From Flammeovirga yaeyamensis (GTDB lineage Bacteria; Bacteroidota; Bacteroidia; Cytophagales; Flammeovirgaceae), in contig NZ_CP076132.1 in the NCBI RefSeq assembly GCF_018736045.1, forward strand, positions 1,597,501 through 1,661,500: a stretch of 64,000 bases of DNA. Direction: 5' to 3'. The notes under the pieces are model-generated. The model ran no database searches. It saw only the letters and a list, made by a program, of their open reading frames with translations, and was not told where the DNA came from. The translations under genes were made by a program, and so were the position numbers. Below, piece after piece: positions 8,393 through 16,322 of this stretch (positions are counted from its first letter, which is position 1; each line of letters opens with the position of its first letter).

Positions 8393-9133
8393 TTATTGGT
8401 TGGGTTTATTCTTTTCCGCCAACCTGGCTTTTAATTTTAGTAACTCATCCGAAGCGCCAAGTGAGGCTTGTGTACTTCCTCCTCCAATTCCTAGAGCAGA
8501 ATCAATTTCATCTTCAACGGTTTTGTTTGTTAGACTAGCAATATCCGCATAAGAATCAGCCAATGCTTCTTTTTCCTCTACCTTTTCCTTCATTTTCTGT
8601 AAACGAGCAATGGTATTAGAAGAATCAACGTTCGATAATTGTTTATTTAATTTGGCCGAAGCATCGCTAACAGTCGCTCTAGCTTTTAATGTTTTCAATT
8701 CAGTTTCCCACTTACTAATCTGAGATTTTAATTGATGTACATTACTTTCCATTTTAGTTAACATACCACCGTAGTTATCTAAATTGGTTTTATTGGCTGT
8801 GGCTCTTTGTTCGTATTGTTGTTTTCTTTCTAAAGCTTGGGTAGCTAAACGATCCGCCTCGTTAGGATCAATATGACCACGGTTAGCTCTTTCAAGAAGC
8901 ATCATTGCTTTCTTCTCAAAATCTTTAGCGTTCCCAATATTTGATTGATATTCTTTTTTCTCACGAATATTTAATGCCTTCACTTCCGCTAGACCTTGCA
9001 TGGACTTCGATAAGTCAGCTTTAAGGTCTCTAATCCCTTGTTCTGTTTGTTTAATAGGGTTTTCTAATTTATCTAATACAGAATGTGTTTCTGATTCTAC
9101 TATACCAAAAAGTCTTTTTAACCACTTAAACAT
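8393..9133 (-). CDS. pspA: PspA/IM30 (Vipp1)-family membrane-remodelling protein
   Basis: 246-residue PspA/IM30 family member, an ESCRT-III-like protein that coats and repairs the inner membrane. The amphipathic N-terminal helix (MFKWLKRLFGIV) for membrane contact, the DKLENPIK segment that follows it in the family, and long coiled-coil helices through about residue 200 are visible. A short Gly/Ser-rich linker precedes a final helix (DELLKLKARLAEKN), so it has a Vipp1-like C-terminal extension rather than ending after the core. It starts 6 nt after the upstream J-domain gene, so the two are surely cotranscribed. Confidence 0.88.
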   Translation of the reverse strand: MFKWLKRLFGIVESETHSVLDKLENPIKQTEQGIRDLKADLSKSMQGLAEVKALNIREKKEYQSNIGNAKDFEKKAMMLLERANRGHIDPNEADRLATQALERKQQYEQRATANKTNLDNYGGMLTKMESNVHQLKSQISKWETELKTLKARATVSDASAKLNKQLSNVDSSNTIARLQKMKEKVEEKEALADSYADIASLTNKTVEDEIDSALGIGGGSTQASLGASDELLKLKARLAEKNKPNQ

Positions 9134-9139
9134 ATCTAT

Positions 9140-9571
9140 TTATTTTAATTTTTTCTCAAAGTAATTGTAAGCTTCATTTATTTCAAGTGTCACTTTCTGT
9201 GCCATCTCCTGCTTTTTGGGGTCTCCTTGAAATAAATCGGGATGATACACTTTTATCATCTTTCTATACGCTTTTTTTATGGTGGCAAAATCAGACCCTT
9301 TGGGCACCTCTAAGGCATTGTAATGTTTCTCTTCTAAAGAAGGTTCAGCCTTTTTTTGCTGTTGGTAATTACCTTGCTGATAGCTTTGTTGACTATCATA
9401 ATCTTGATAGGAGTAATTTTGCTGAGTTTTGTTATTGTTGATAATCTCCTCGTAATACTTCTTCCATTCTTTTTCAAAATCTTTATCCATTAAATCTTGA
9501 AACATGGGATTGTTAGCAATTTGATCATTTATTGCTGAACGAAGGATATCTTTAAAACGGTCTACTAACAT
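9140..9571 (-). CDS. Small J-domain (DnaJ-like) protein
   Basis: 143-residue protein with a J domain at the C-terminus (about 80-143), including HYNALEVPKGSDFATIKKAYR and the catalytic HPD tripeptide in KVYHPDLF. There is no G/F region, zinc-finger or C-terminal client domain, so this is a type III J protein that would direct Hsp70 (DnaK) to a particular target. The N-terminal 80 residues hold a helix and a Gln/Tyr-rich linker with no family I recognise. It is the first gene of a two-gene operon with pspA, which suggests that the client is the PspA oligomer. Confidence 0.88.
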   Translation of the reverse strand: MLVDRFKDILRSAINDQIANNPMFQDLMDKDFEKEWKKYYEEIINNNKTQQNYSYQDYDSQQSYQQGNYQQQKKAEPSLEEKHYNALEVPKGSDFATIKKAYRKMIKVYHPDLFQGDPKKQEMAQKVTLEINEAYNYFEKKLK

Positions 9572-9631
9572 AGTTTAATTTGATAATTGCATTTGACACT
9601 AAATGTTGATTTTATTTTGATCACATTTATG

Positions 9632-9666
9632 CTGAGTTACTTGATGATATAATCATCTACACTCAG
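9632..9666. repeat. Two-part inverted repeat upstream of the J-domain gene
   Basis: CTGAGT (9632-9637) pairs with ACTCAG (9661-9666) and, nested inside, GATGAT pairs with ATCATC around ATA. No T run follows. It sits 61 bp before the J-domain start codon and could be an operator or a leader hairpin. Confidence 0.5.
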
Positions 9667-9858
9667 TAATAAATATAAAAAATTAATCCGAAGATAAAAG
9701 TAATTGTTTTACATAGATAGTATTTGATTATAATTTGACATGATCTAAAACTAAGTAAATATTTATATATAATTATCTACTTTATATTTCACGAAAAATA
9801 ATAGAAAAAGGATGTGTTTTAGACAATAAAAAAATAAAAGAATGAATATTCATTTATT

Positions 9859-9890
9859 TTTGGACTTTTTGAGTTGTAAATGTATATTTG
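9859..9890 (+). promoter_or_regulatory. Bacteroidota promoter, near-consensus, upstream of fadD
   Basis: TTTG (9859-9862), 20 bases, TATATTTG (9883-9890): a close match to the TTTG-N19/20-TAnnTTTG consensus. Transcription would begin near 9897, giving an unusually long leader of about 325 nt if it serves fadD. Confidence 0.6.
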
Positions 9891-10221
9891 ACGATTAATG
9901 GGGTTAAAGTATTGTTAATCCTACCAAACTTTAATTTAAAGATTGCTATTATTTAAACTTTACTACTAAATTTGATTAGCACATGCGTGAAATATAAAAA
10001 TCATTAAGTAAATTATATGTAAACAAAGTGCTGATAGGAAGGATCATCCTATTACAAAATAAGATATGAAAAAAAGTCTTGAATTGAATGCCTTTTTTTA
10101 AATGATTTATTATCAATTGTATATCATTTAATGGGTGGAGACTTGAAATAAGAATTTAGTAGTGCTTAATGTATTGGGATCCCTAATTAGGAAGCAATAC
10201 TCACAAAATGTCATCAAAAAA

Positions 10222-11919
10222 ATGGAACAAAACCGTCCTTGGTACAAACATTACGCAGATTTTACTCCTCAGGAAATCAATCCTGACAACTACCAATCAC
10301 TTTTATCATTGTTCAGCGAAGCATTTGGGAAGTTTTCCAACAAAATTGCTTACGAGAACATGGGAGGAAAATTAACTTACGCTGAAGTTGAAACACAGTC
10401 GAAACGTTTTGCCTCTTATTTACAGAATGAATGTGGTATGCAAAAGGGGGATCGCATTGCGATTCAGATGCCGAACTGCTTGCAGTATCCAATTGCTATG
10501 ATTGGTGCTATTCGTGCAGGTATGGTAGTGGTAAACACCAACCCTTTATATACGGAAAGAGAAATGTTGCATCAGTTTACAGATGCAGAGGTGAAGACTG
10601 TAGTAATTGTAGCCAACTTTGCAGATAAGTTGGAGAACATCAAGGACAAGGTGCCTACCTTAGAAAACATTGTAACAACAGAGCTTGGGGATATGCTTAC
10701 TTTCCCTAAGAACCTTATCGTAAATGCGGTTGTAAAGCACATCAAAAAGATGGTTCCTTCTTACAATCTTCCAGATGCGGTGAAGTTTAAAGATGCTTTG
10801 AGCAAGGGAGATGCACAAGAATATAAGGAGCCAGATGTAAAAGGAGAGGATCATGCCTTTTTACAATACACAGGTGGTACAACAGGCGTTGCTAAAGGAG
10901 CAATTTTAACGCATAGAAATATTGTTGCCAATTTAGAGCAATCAAATGCTTGGTTAAAAGGCGTATTGACGGAAGGTGAAGAAGTAGTCATCACTGCACT
11001 TCCGTTATACCATATTTTTGCCCTGACGGTAAACTGTATGACGATGATGAAGATTGGAGCAAGAAACATCTTGATTACCAATCCACGTGATATGAACGCA
11101 TTCATCAAGGAAATTTCGAAATATAAATTCTCTATCGTTACAGGTGTAAATACATTATTTAACGGTATGTTGAACCATAAGAAATTCGCCGATTTGGACT
11201 TCACGAATTTAAAAGTGACTATCGGTGGAGGTATGGCTGTTCAGATGGCTGTGGCAAAACGATGGGAAGATGTAACGGGTTGTACACTTGCAGAAGGGTA
11301 CGGTCTTACAGAAACTGCTCCAGTAGTATGTGTACACCGATTGGATAGCCCTAAAATTGGAACAATTGGTTTACCTTACCCGTCGACAGATGTGAAAATT
11401 ATGAGCGAAGAAGGTGAAGAAGTGGGTATTGGTGAAGTAGGAGAACTTTGTGTGAAAGGTCCTCAGGTGATGAAAGGTTACTGGAAGCGTGAAAAAGATA
11501 CTGAAGAAACTTTCTTTGCTGATGGATGGTTAAGAACAGGTGATATCGCTACAATGGATCATCATGGTTACTTTAAGATTGTCGATCGTAAAAAAGACAT
11601 GATTTTGGTATCAGGTTTTAATGTATATCCAAACGAAGTGGAAGAAGTATTGGTAATGCACGAAGGCGTTTTAGAATGTGCTGTAATTGGAGTTCCTGAT
11701 AACAAATCGACAGAAGCTGTAAAATGTTTCGTGGTGAAAAAAGACCAACACTTAACATCAGATACTTTAAAGGAATTCTGTAAACAAAACCTTGCAGGAT
11801 ATAAAGTTCCTAAGCATTATGAGTTCAGGACGGAGTTACCAAAAACAAATGTGGGTAAAATTCTTCGTAGAACACTAAAAGAAGAAGAAATGGAAAGATT
11901 TAAGCAAGCAATCCATTAA
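10222..11919 (+). CDS. fadD: Long-chain fatty acid-CoA ligase (FadD-like)
   Basis: 565 residues from the ATG at 10222. The frame extends to a GTG at 10162, but E. coli FadD begins at the equivalent of this ATG (W-x(3)-Y-x(3)-P-x-EI-x-P pattern, here WYKHYADFTPQEINPDNYQS). It activates long-chain fatty acids to acyl-CoA through an acyl-adenylate. Visible motifs are the ATP loop YTGGTTGVAKGA (about 214-225), EGYGLTETAP (about 360-369), GWLRTGD (about 439-445) and the catalytic Lys near the C-terminus (GKILRR). Length is the family norm. It is followed by a strong terminator. Confidence 0.92.
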   Translation: MEQNRPWYKHYADFTPQEINPDNYQSLLSLFSEAFGKFSNKIAYENMGGKLTYAEVETQSKRFASYLQNECGMQKGDRIAIQMPNCLQYPIAMIGAIRAGMVVVNTNPLYTEREMLHQFTDAEVKTVVIVANFADKLENIKDKVPTLENIVTTELGDMLTFPKNLIVNAVVKHIKKMVPSYNLPDAVKFKDALSKGDAQEYKEPDVKGEDHAFLQYTGGTTGVAKGAILTHRNIVANLEQSNAWLKGVLTEGEEVVITALPLYHIFALTVNCMTMMKIGARNILITNPRDMNAFIKEISKYKFSIVTGVNTLFNGMLNHKKFADLDFTNLKVTIGGGMAVQMAVAKRWEDVTGCTLAEGYGLTETAPVVCVHRLDSPKIGTIGLPYPSTDVKIMSEEGEEVGIGEVGELCVKGPQVMKGYWKREKDTEETFFADGWLRTGDIATMDHHGYFKIVDRKKDMILVSGFNVYPNEVEEVLVMHEGVLECAVIGVPDNKSTEAVKCFVVKKDQHLTSDTLKEFCKQNLAGYKVPKHYEFRTELPKTNVGKILRRTLKEEEMERFKQAIH

Positions 11920-11936
11920 GAATAAATTTAAATTGT

Positions 11937-11970
11937 GCCACTTAGTTTTTTACTAAGTGGCATTTTTTTT
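11937..11970 (+). terminator. Rho-independent terminator after fadD
   Basis: GCCACTTAGT (11937-11946) and ACTAAGTGGC (11952-11961) form a perfect 10-bp stem, then a run of eight T residues. Confidence 0.93.
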
Positions 11971-11989
11971 ATTCACTGAACTTACTATT

Positions 11990-12553
11990 ATGCAAACTGA
12001 AGTACTCGAGTATCAAGCCGAACAGAAAAAGAACAAGCAAGTTAATTCTATAGCTATCTTTTCCATCATCACTGGGTTATTTGGTCTAGTGAAGTCATCC
12101 TACACTTCTATAAATTATTTTTTGAGTGGGTATCCAAGAACGAACTACGACTTAAAGAAAATTTTTGATCTAGGTGATTTCAATTTTATATGGGATTATC
12201 AATTCTTTAGTTTACACTTGGATGTGATTTTTTATGGAATATGCACTGTTTCTGGAATAGGTCTTTTATTTTTTAAAAATTGGGCAAGAATAGGGTTAAT
12301 TTGTGCCTATACTTACAACATTGTATATCATCTTTTTCAAAGATCAATAATGTTACTTAATAGTGATGCTCTTCAAGCAGAGACGGCTACACATTTATTG
12401 AAGACTGGACAAATAAAAAATCTAGAAATGATATTGCAAATAACTGCTTGGTTGTCTTATGGAGTCGCTTTCTTAGTGTTTTTATTGGTACTCTTCTACG
12501 CATGGATTATCTTCAAACTTTCCTCTAAAAACATTAAGTCATTATTAAATTAA
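11990..12553 (+). CDS. Integral membrane protein, function unknown
   Basis: 187 residues from the ATG at 11990; the frame reaches a GTG at 11957 but that lies inside the fadD terminator. Four hydrophobic segments are visible: about 22-40 (AIFSIITGLFGLV), about 75-95 (DVIFYGICTVSGIGLLFF), about 98-115 (ARIGLICAYTYNIVYHLF) and about 150-175 (AWLSYGVAFLVFLLVLFYAW). I recognise no family. Its stop is 4 nt before the next start codon, so it is cotranscribed with the esterase gene. Confidence 0.7.
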   Translation: MQTEVLEYQAEQKKNKQVNSIAIFSIITGLFGLVKSSYTSINYFLSGYPRTNYDLKKIFDLGDFNFIWDYQFFSLHLDVIFYGICTVSGIGLLFFKNWARIGLICAYTYNIVYHLFQRSIMLLNSDALQAETATHLLKTGQIKNLEMILQITAWLSYGVAFLVFLLVLFYAWIIFKLSSKNIKSLLN

Positions 12554-12557
12554 TCAA

Positions 12558-13220
12558 ATGGAATATCAAGAAGAATGGGTGAAATTACAGGTAGAAGCCC
12601 CTTTTGTTTTTAATCATGAAGCAACAAAAGAGACAGAACATGTTTGGTTTTTATTTCATGGATATGGACAGTTGGCAGAACATTTTATCCGTCGTTTTGA
12701 TATTCTTCAAGAGCATCATCATGTAGTGGCTTTACAAGGATTATCTCGATTTTATTTAGATGATAAATACGAGAAGATTGGTGCCTCATGGATGACAAGA
12801 ATGCATCGAGAAAAAGATATTATCCATCAGAAAAAATATATTGAGGAGGTGGTCCAAAATAGATTACTTTCCATTCCATCTTTTGATGTAAAACGCAATT
12901 ACTTTGCCTTCTCTCAAGGTGGGGCTACTTTATTAAGGTGGCTCGTTGATGCACAACCCGAAGTAAATGCCCTTATCTTATGGGCTGCAGATATTCCAAA
13001 AGAATTTACAGTAGAAGATTTCGATTTCCTTTCACCCGATAGTAAAGTCATTTATGTGATTGGAGACAACGATCCTTTCCGTAGTTTTATTGAAATCGAG
13101 AAGTTAAAGGACTTCATCAAACAGTTGAAGTGTGAGACAGATATTGTGACTTTTAGAGGTGGGCACAGCGTGAATAGACCAACATTGAAGACGGTGCTTA
13201 AAAACCATCAGTTATTTTAA
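12558..13220 (+). CDS. Alpha/beta-hydrolase, phospholipase/carboxylesterase family
   Basis: 220-residue cytosolic esterase-like hydrolase. The oxyanion region FHGYGQ (about 33-38), nucleophile elbow AFSQGGA (Ser near 118), acid GDNDPF (Asp near 172) and catalytic His in RGGHSV (about 201) follow the order of the carboxylesterase/phospholipase family (YpfH/EstB-like). The usual first Gly of the GxSxG elbow is Ala here, a change seen in some active members. Substrate is unknown. It lies 4 nt after the membrane-protein gene and converges on the rluA-type gene with only 18 bp between. Confidence 0.8.
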   Translation: MEYQEEWVKLQVEAPFVFNHEATKETEHVWFLFHGYGQLAEHFIRRFDILQEHHHVVALQGLSRFYLDDKYEKIGASWMTRMHREKDIIHQKKYIEEVVQNRLLSIPSFDVKRNYFAFSQGGATLLRWLVDAQPEVNALILWAADIPKEFTVEDFDFLSPDSKVIYVIGDNDPFRSFIEIEKLKDFIKQLKCETDIVTFRGGHSVNRPTLKTVLKNHQLF

Positions 13221-13238
13221 GTTGTCTTTAATTGTGCT

Positions 13239-14126
13239 CTACTTATATTTTTCCCACATTTTGGTTTCTCTTTCCAAAAGCTTATCAAACTTAGCAGGGT
13301 AATTGGCAGAAAACTCCATCCACTCATTAGTATCAGGATGATGAAATGAAATGGATGTAGAGCATAAAAATAGCCCTTTTCCCTCTAAGGTATTTCCTTT
13401 TTTACCATAGGTTGCATCGCCAACAATCGGATGACCTAAACCAGCCATATGAATTCTAAGTTGATGAGTTCGTCCGGTATGTGGAGTGAGTTCTACTAGG
13501 GTCAAAAATTCTGATCTCAAAGATGGGATACTTTTTATTGATTGATAGGTGCTGTGCGATTTTTTACCCTCAATATCCTCTTTGATATCAGCTGTACCTT
13601 GTACTTTTCCCATCACTACAGCATGATACTTCTTTTGAATCGTTTTGTCCTCAAATTGATTGCCTAAAGCAACGCGGCTTTTTCTGGTTTTAGCAATCAG
13701 TAATACTCCTGATGTTGGAGCATCTAAACGGTGACAGGGTTTGGGCCACGACAAAGCATCTGATGCTGTTGAAGGCTGAAGATTATACAATAAAGCATTC
13801 TCAATGGTTTTGTATTGATTGCCACTTACAGGATATCCTGCAGGTTTGAAAACAACAGCTAAAACATCGTCTTCATAAATAACTTCCAACTTTAGCTCAA
13901 ATACTTTTGGAGGAGTCGCTTCTTCTTCTTTAATGATAATTTGATCACCAACTGATAACCACTCATGTCCCTTAGCTAATTGATTATTTAATAATATGCG
14001 TTGTTGTTTGAATGCTTTCTTTAAACCATTACGGGTGTTTAGAGATGATTCACTTTTTAGCAAATAGTCTAACAATCGTAGTTCACCTTTTAGATTTTCT
14101 ACTTTATGATCAAATAATAAGGACAT
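13239..14126 (-). CDS. RluA-family RNA pseudouridine synthase
   Basis: 295-residue pseudouridine synthase of the RluA family, isomerising specific uridines in rRNA or tRNA. The catalytic motif HRLDAPTSGVLLIAK (about 130-144) holds the active Asp; GRTHQLRIHMAGLGHPIVGD near 215-234 is the second signature. The N-terminal 60-70 residues look like an S4-like RNA-binding domain (GLKKAFKQQRILLNNQLA). The exact site cannot be told from sequence. It is transcribed alone, convergent with the esterase gene and divergent from ribD. Confidence 0.88.
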   Translation of the reverse strand: MSLLFDHKVENLKGELRLLDYLLKSESSLNTRNGLKKAFKQQRILLNNQLAKGHEWLSVGDQIIIKEEEATPPKVFELKLEVIYEDDVLAVVFKPAGYPVSGNQYKTIENALLYNLQPSTASDALSWPKPCHRLDAPTSGVLLIAKTRKSRVALGNQFEDKTIQKKYHAVVMGKVQGTADIKEDIEGKKSHSTYQSIKSIPSLRSEFLTLVELTPHTGRTHQLRIHMAGLGHPIVGDATYGKKGNTLEGKGLFLCSTSISFHHPDTNEWMEFSANYPAKFDKLLERETKMWEKYK

Positions 14127-14265
14127 AGGATAATTTAATTTGAGATTGGCAAATTATTGCTTTTCGATTAGTTATCCTCGAGGTTTTTACTAATTATTTC
14201 AAAATCGAACTCATTTTTTTTTCTACACAGTTCGAAATTGTAAATTCGTACAAAATTCATTGAGG

Positions 14266-15300
14266 ATGGAAGAAAAGTACATGTATCGTGCACTTCAGTT
14301 GGCACAATTAGGTAAAGGAAATGTGAGCCCAAATCCTATGGTTGGGGCTGTGATTGTTCATAATGGAAAAATTATAGGCGAGGGGTACCATAAAAAATAT
14401 GGTGAGCCACATGCTGAAGTAAATGCCGTTGCTTCTGTAAAAGAAGAAGACAAGCACTTACTTTCTGAGGCAGAAATGTATGTGACATTAGAACCTTGTA
14501 GTCATTATGGAAAAACACCTCCATGTGCCGATCTTATCGTAAGAAATAAATTAAAAAAGGTATATGTCTGTAATCTAGACCCTAACCCATTGGTAGCAGG
14601 AAGGGGAATTAAAAGGATTGAAGACGCTGGAATTAAGGTAGAAACTAAGATTTTAGAAAAGGAAGGGTTTGAAATCAACAAACGATTTTTCAAAGCCATG
14701 ACCCAACAATTACCTTATGTGATGTTGAAATATGCACAAACCAAAGATGGGTTTGTGGCAAGAGAAAACTTCGATTCTAAATGGATAAGCAATGCCCAAT
14801 CGAGACAATTGGTGCATAAAATGCGTGCGGAAGAAGATGCAATCCTTGTGGGTAGAAATACCGCTCAATACGATAATCCATCGCTCACCGTAAGAGATTG
14901 GACTGGCAATCATCCTACAAGAATAGTCATCGATAGGTATTTAAAATTACCTAAAGATTATCACCTATTCGATCAATTAGTACCTACTATTGTGTATAAT
15001 GTTCAACAAAATGAAACATCAGATAATTTGTCATATGTTCTCTTGCCTGAAGAAAACTTTTTCAAATCTTTACTAGAAGATCTTTTCAAAAGAGGACTTC
15101 ACTCCGTAATTGTAGAGGGGGGCGGTTTCGTTTTACAAGAGTTTATTGATCAAAATCTTTGGGATGAAGCACATGTATTTACCTCGTCTACAGCTGAATT
15201 TGGAAAAGGAGTTGCTGCACCTCAATTAAAGAATTACCAGAAAGTATCATCAAGAAATATTTTAGGTGATAATTATTCGATATATTATCAAAAAAAATAG
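14266..15300 (+). CDS. ribD: Bifunctional riboflavin biosynthesis deaminase/reductase
   Basis: 344-residue enzyme for two steps of riboflavin synthesis: deamination of the diaminopyrimidine, then reduction of the ribosyl side chain. The N-terminal deaminase (about 1-145) has the zinc site HAEVNA and EPCSHYGKTPPC. The C-terminal reductase (about 145-344) has KYAQTKDGFVA, ILVGRNTAQYDNPSLTVR and VEGGGFVLQEFI. The start is the ATG at 14266; an in-frame TTG two codons earlier is less likely. It is followed 8 nt later by the AlkD-like gene and the two are an operon. Confidence 0.93.
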   Translation: MEEKYMYRALQLAQLGKGNVSPNPMVGAVIVHNGKIIGEGYHKKYGEPHAEVNAVASVKEEDKHLLSEAEMYVTLEPCSHYGKTPPCADLIVRNKLKKVYVCNLDPNPLVAGRGIKRIEDAGIKVETKILEKEGFEINKRFFKAMTQQLPYVMLKYAQTKDGFVARENFDSKWISNAQSRQLVHKMRAEEDAILVGRNTAQYDNPSLTVRDWTGNHPTRIVIDRYLKLPKDYHLFDQLVPTIVYNVQQNETSDNLSYVLLPEENFFKSLLEDLFKRGLHSVIVEGGGFVLQEFIDQNLWDEAHVFTSSTAEFGKGVAAPQLKNYQKVSSRNILGDNYSIYYQKK

Positions 15301-15308
15301 GAATTGCT

Positions 15309-16016
15309 ATGGACTTAAATGAGGTAATGGATGCTTTGTATCAATTTGGAAATGAAGGTACTAAGCGTATTTATATGAATCACGGGGCTCAAGAACCTTT
15401 TTTTGGAGTAAAAGTAGGAGATCTAAAAAAACTACAGAAGAAGATAAAAACCAATCATCAATTAGCCCTTGAATTATACGATACCGGAAATTCGGATGCG
15501 CAATATCTAGCAGGCATGATTGCTGATCCAAAGCTAGCTACTAAAGAAGAGCTTAACGATTGGGCAAAAGGGGCGACTTGGTACATGGTTTCTGATTATG
15601 CTGTTGCAGGAGTAGCGGCATCAAGTAATGATGCATGGTCGCTTGGTTTAGAGTGGATTCAATCGGATCAAGAGTTTATTTGCAGTGCAGGGTGGTGTAC
15701 TCTTGCCGGTTATATATCAATTCGTAATGATGACGAAATTGATCTTTTAAAAATCGAAGAATTACTTACTTTTGCAGAAAATCACATTCACGAACAACAA
15801 AACCGTGTTCGATATAGCCTTAATGGCTTTGTGATTGCAGTGGGTGTCTACATAGAAAGCTTATCAGAAAAAGCGATGGAAGTCGGAAAAAACATAGGTA
15901 AAGTTTCCGTGAACATGGGCAAGACAAGCTGTAAGGTACCTATGGCTGAAGATTATATTTTTAAAGTAAGATCGATGGATAGAGTGGGGAAGAAGAAGAA
16001 GAGTACAAGGTGCTAG
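15309..16016 (+). CDS. DNA alkylation repair protein, AlkD-like HEAT-repeat
   Basis: 235-residue HEAT-like helical repeat protein of the DNA alkylation repair (AlkD/COG4912) family. AlkD glycosylases remove N3- and N7-alkylated purines without flipping the base. Visible features: GVKVGDLKKLQKKIK near the N-terminus, the repeat YDTGNSDAQYLAGMIAD, and WYMVSDYAVAG. The C-terminus ends in a basic tail (GKKKKS). The usual catalytic Asp cannot be assigned with certainty, and many members in Bacteroidota are uncharacterised. Cotranscribed with ribD. Confidence 0.8.
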   Translation: MDLNEVMDALYQFGNEGTKRIYMNHGAQEPFFGVKVGDLKKLQKKIKTNHQLALELYDTGNSDAQYLAGMIADPKLATKEELNDWAKGATWYMVSDYAVAGVAASSNDAWSLGLEWIQSDQEFICSAGWCTLAGYISIRNDDEIDLLKIEELLTFAENHIHEQQNRVRYSLNGFVIAVGVYIESLSEKAMEVGKNIGKVSVNMGKTSCKVPMAEDYIFKVRSMDRVGKKKKSTRC

Positions 16017-16023
16017 ATTTTTA

Positions 16024-16109
16024 GGGAAGAGGTAAGAAGTAAGAGGTAATAACTAATAAGGAATAAGTAATAGGTAAAGGGTGACTTTTAATTCGAAATC
16101 ATTGTTTTA
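16024..16109. repeat. Inverted heptamer array (left arm, block A, continues to 16143 as block B)
   Basis: From 16024 the sequence runs in strict 7-base steps of related units, such as GGTAAGA, AGTAAGA, GGTAATA and AGTAATA. A second stretch from 16109 to 16143 keeps the period with AGTTAGG, AACTAGG, AGTGAGG and AATTAGG. These occupy the spacer between the AlkD-like gene and folC. Confidence 0.75.
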
Positions 16110-16246
16110 GTTAGGAACTAGGAGTGAGGAATTAGGAGTTACGAATAGTTCGCTCCTCCAGTATGTGTAAATTTATTATGTACAAAGCTTGATAGATATA
16201 AAGCATATGGGATAATTGACACGATAAGTGGATAAAAAATTTAAAC

Positions 16247-16302
16247 TTCTAACTCCTAGTTACTAATTCCTAACTCCTACCTACTACCTACTACCTACTA
16301 CC
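16247..16302. repeat. Inverted heptamer array (right arm), with TACTACC repeats
   Basis: Eight consecutive 7-base units on the opposite strand to the left arm: TTCTAAC, TCCTAGT, TACTAAT, TCCTAAC, TCCTACC and three exact TACTACC copies. Their reverse complements match the units at 16024-16143. About 100 bp of non-repeated DNA lies between the arms. The array ends 20 bp before the folC start codon. Confidence 0.8.
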
Positions 16303-16322
16303 TAATTTAAAATATTAAGAAA

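Larger units (their letters stand above)
9572..10221. other. 650-bp AT-rich intergenic region before fadD
   Basis: Very AT-rich spacer between the divergent J-domain operon and the acyl-CoA synthetase gene. It contains an inverted repeat at 9632-9666 and a strong promoter match at 9859-9890, described separately. The 330-nt leader between that promoter and the fadD ATG shows no ORF longer than a few codons and no riboswitch that I recognise. Confidence 0.5.

Noticed and set aside
10162-10221. GTG start for the acyl-CoA synthetase, 20 codons upstream
   Set aside because: The ATG at 10222 lines up with the N-terminus of E. coli FadD; the extra residues match nothing.
16024-16302. Repeat array as a CRISPR
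   Set aside because: Units are 7 bases, degenerate, contiguous and have no spacers; no cas genes are near.
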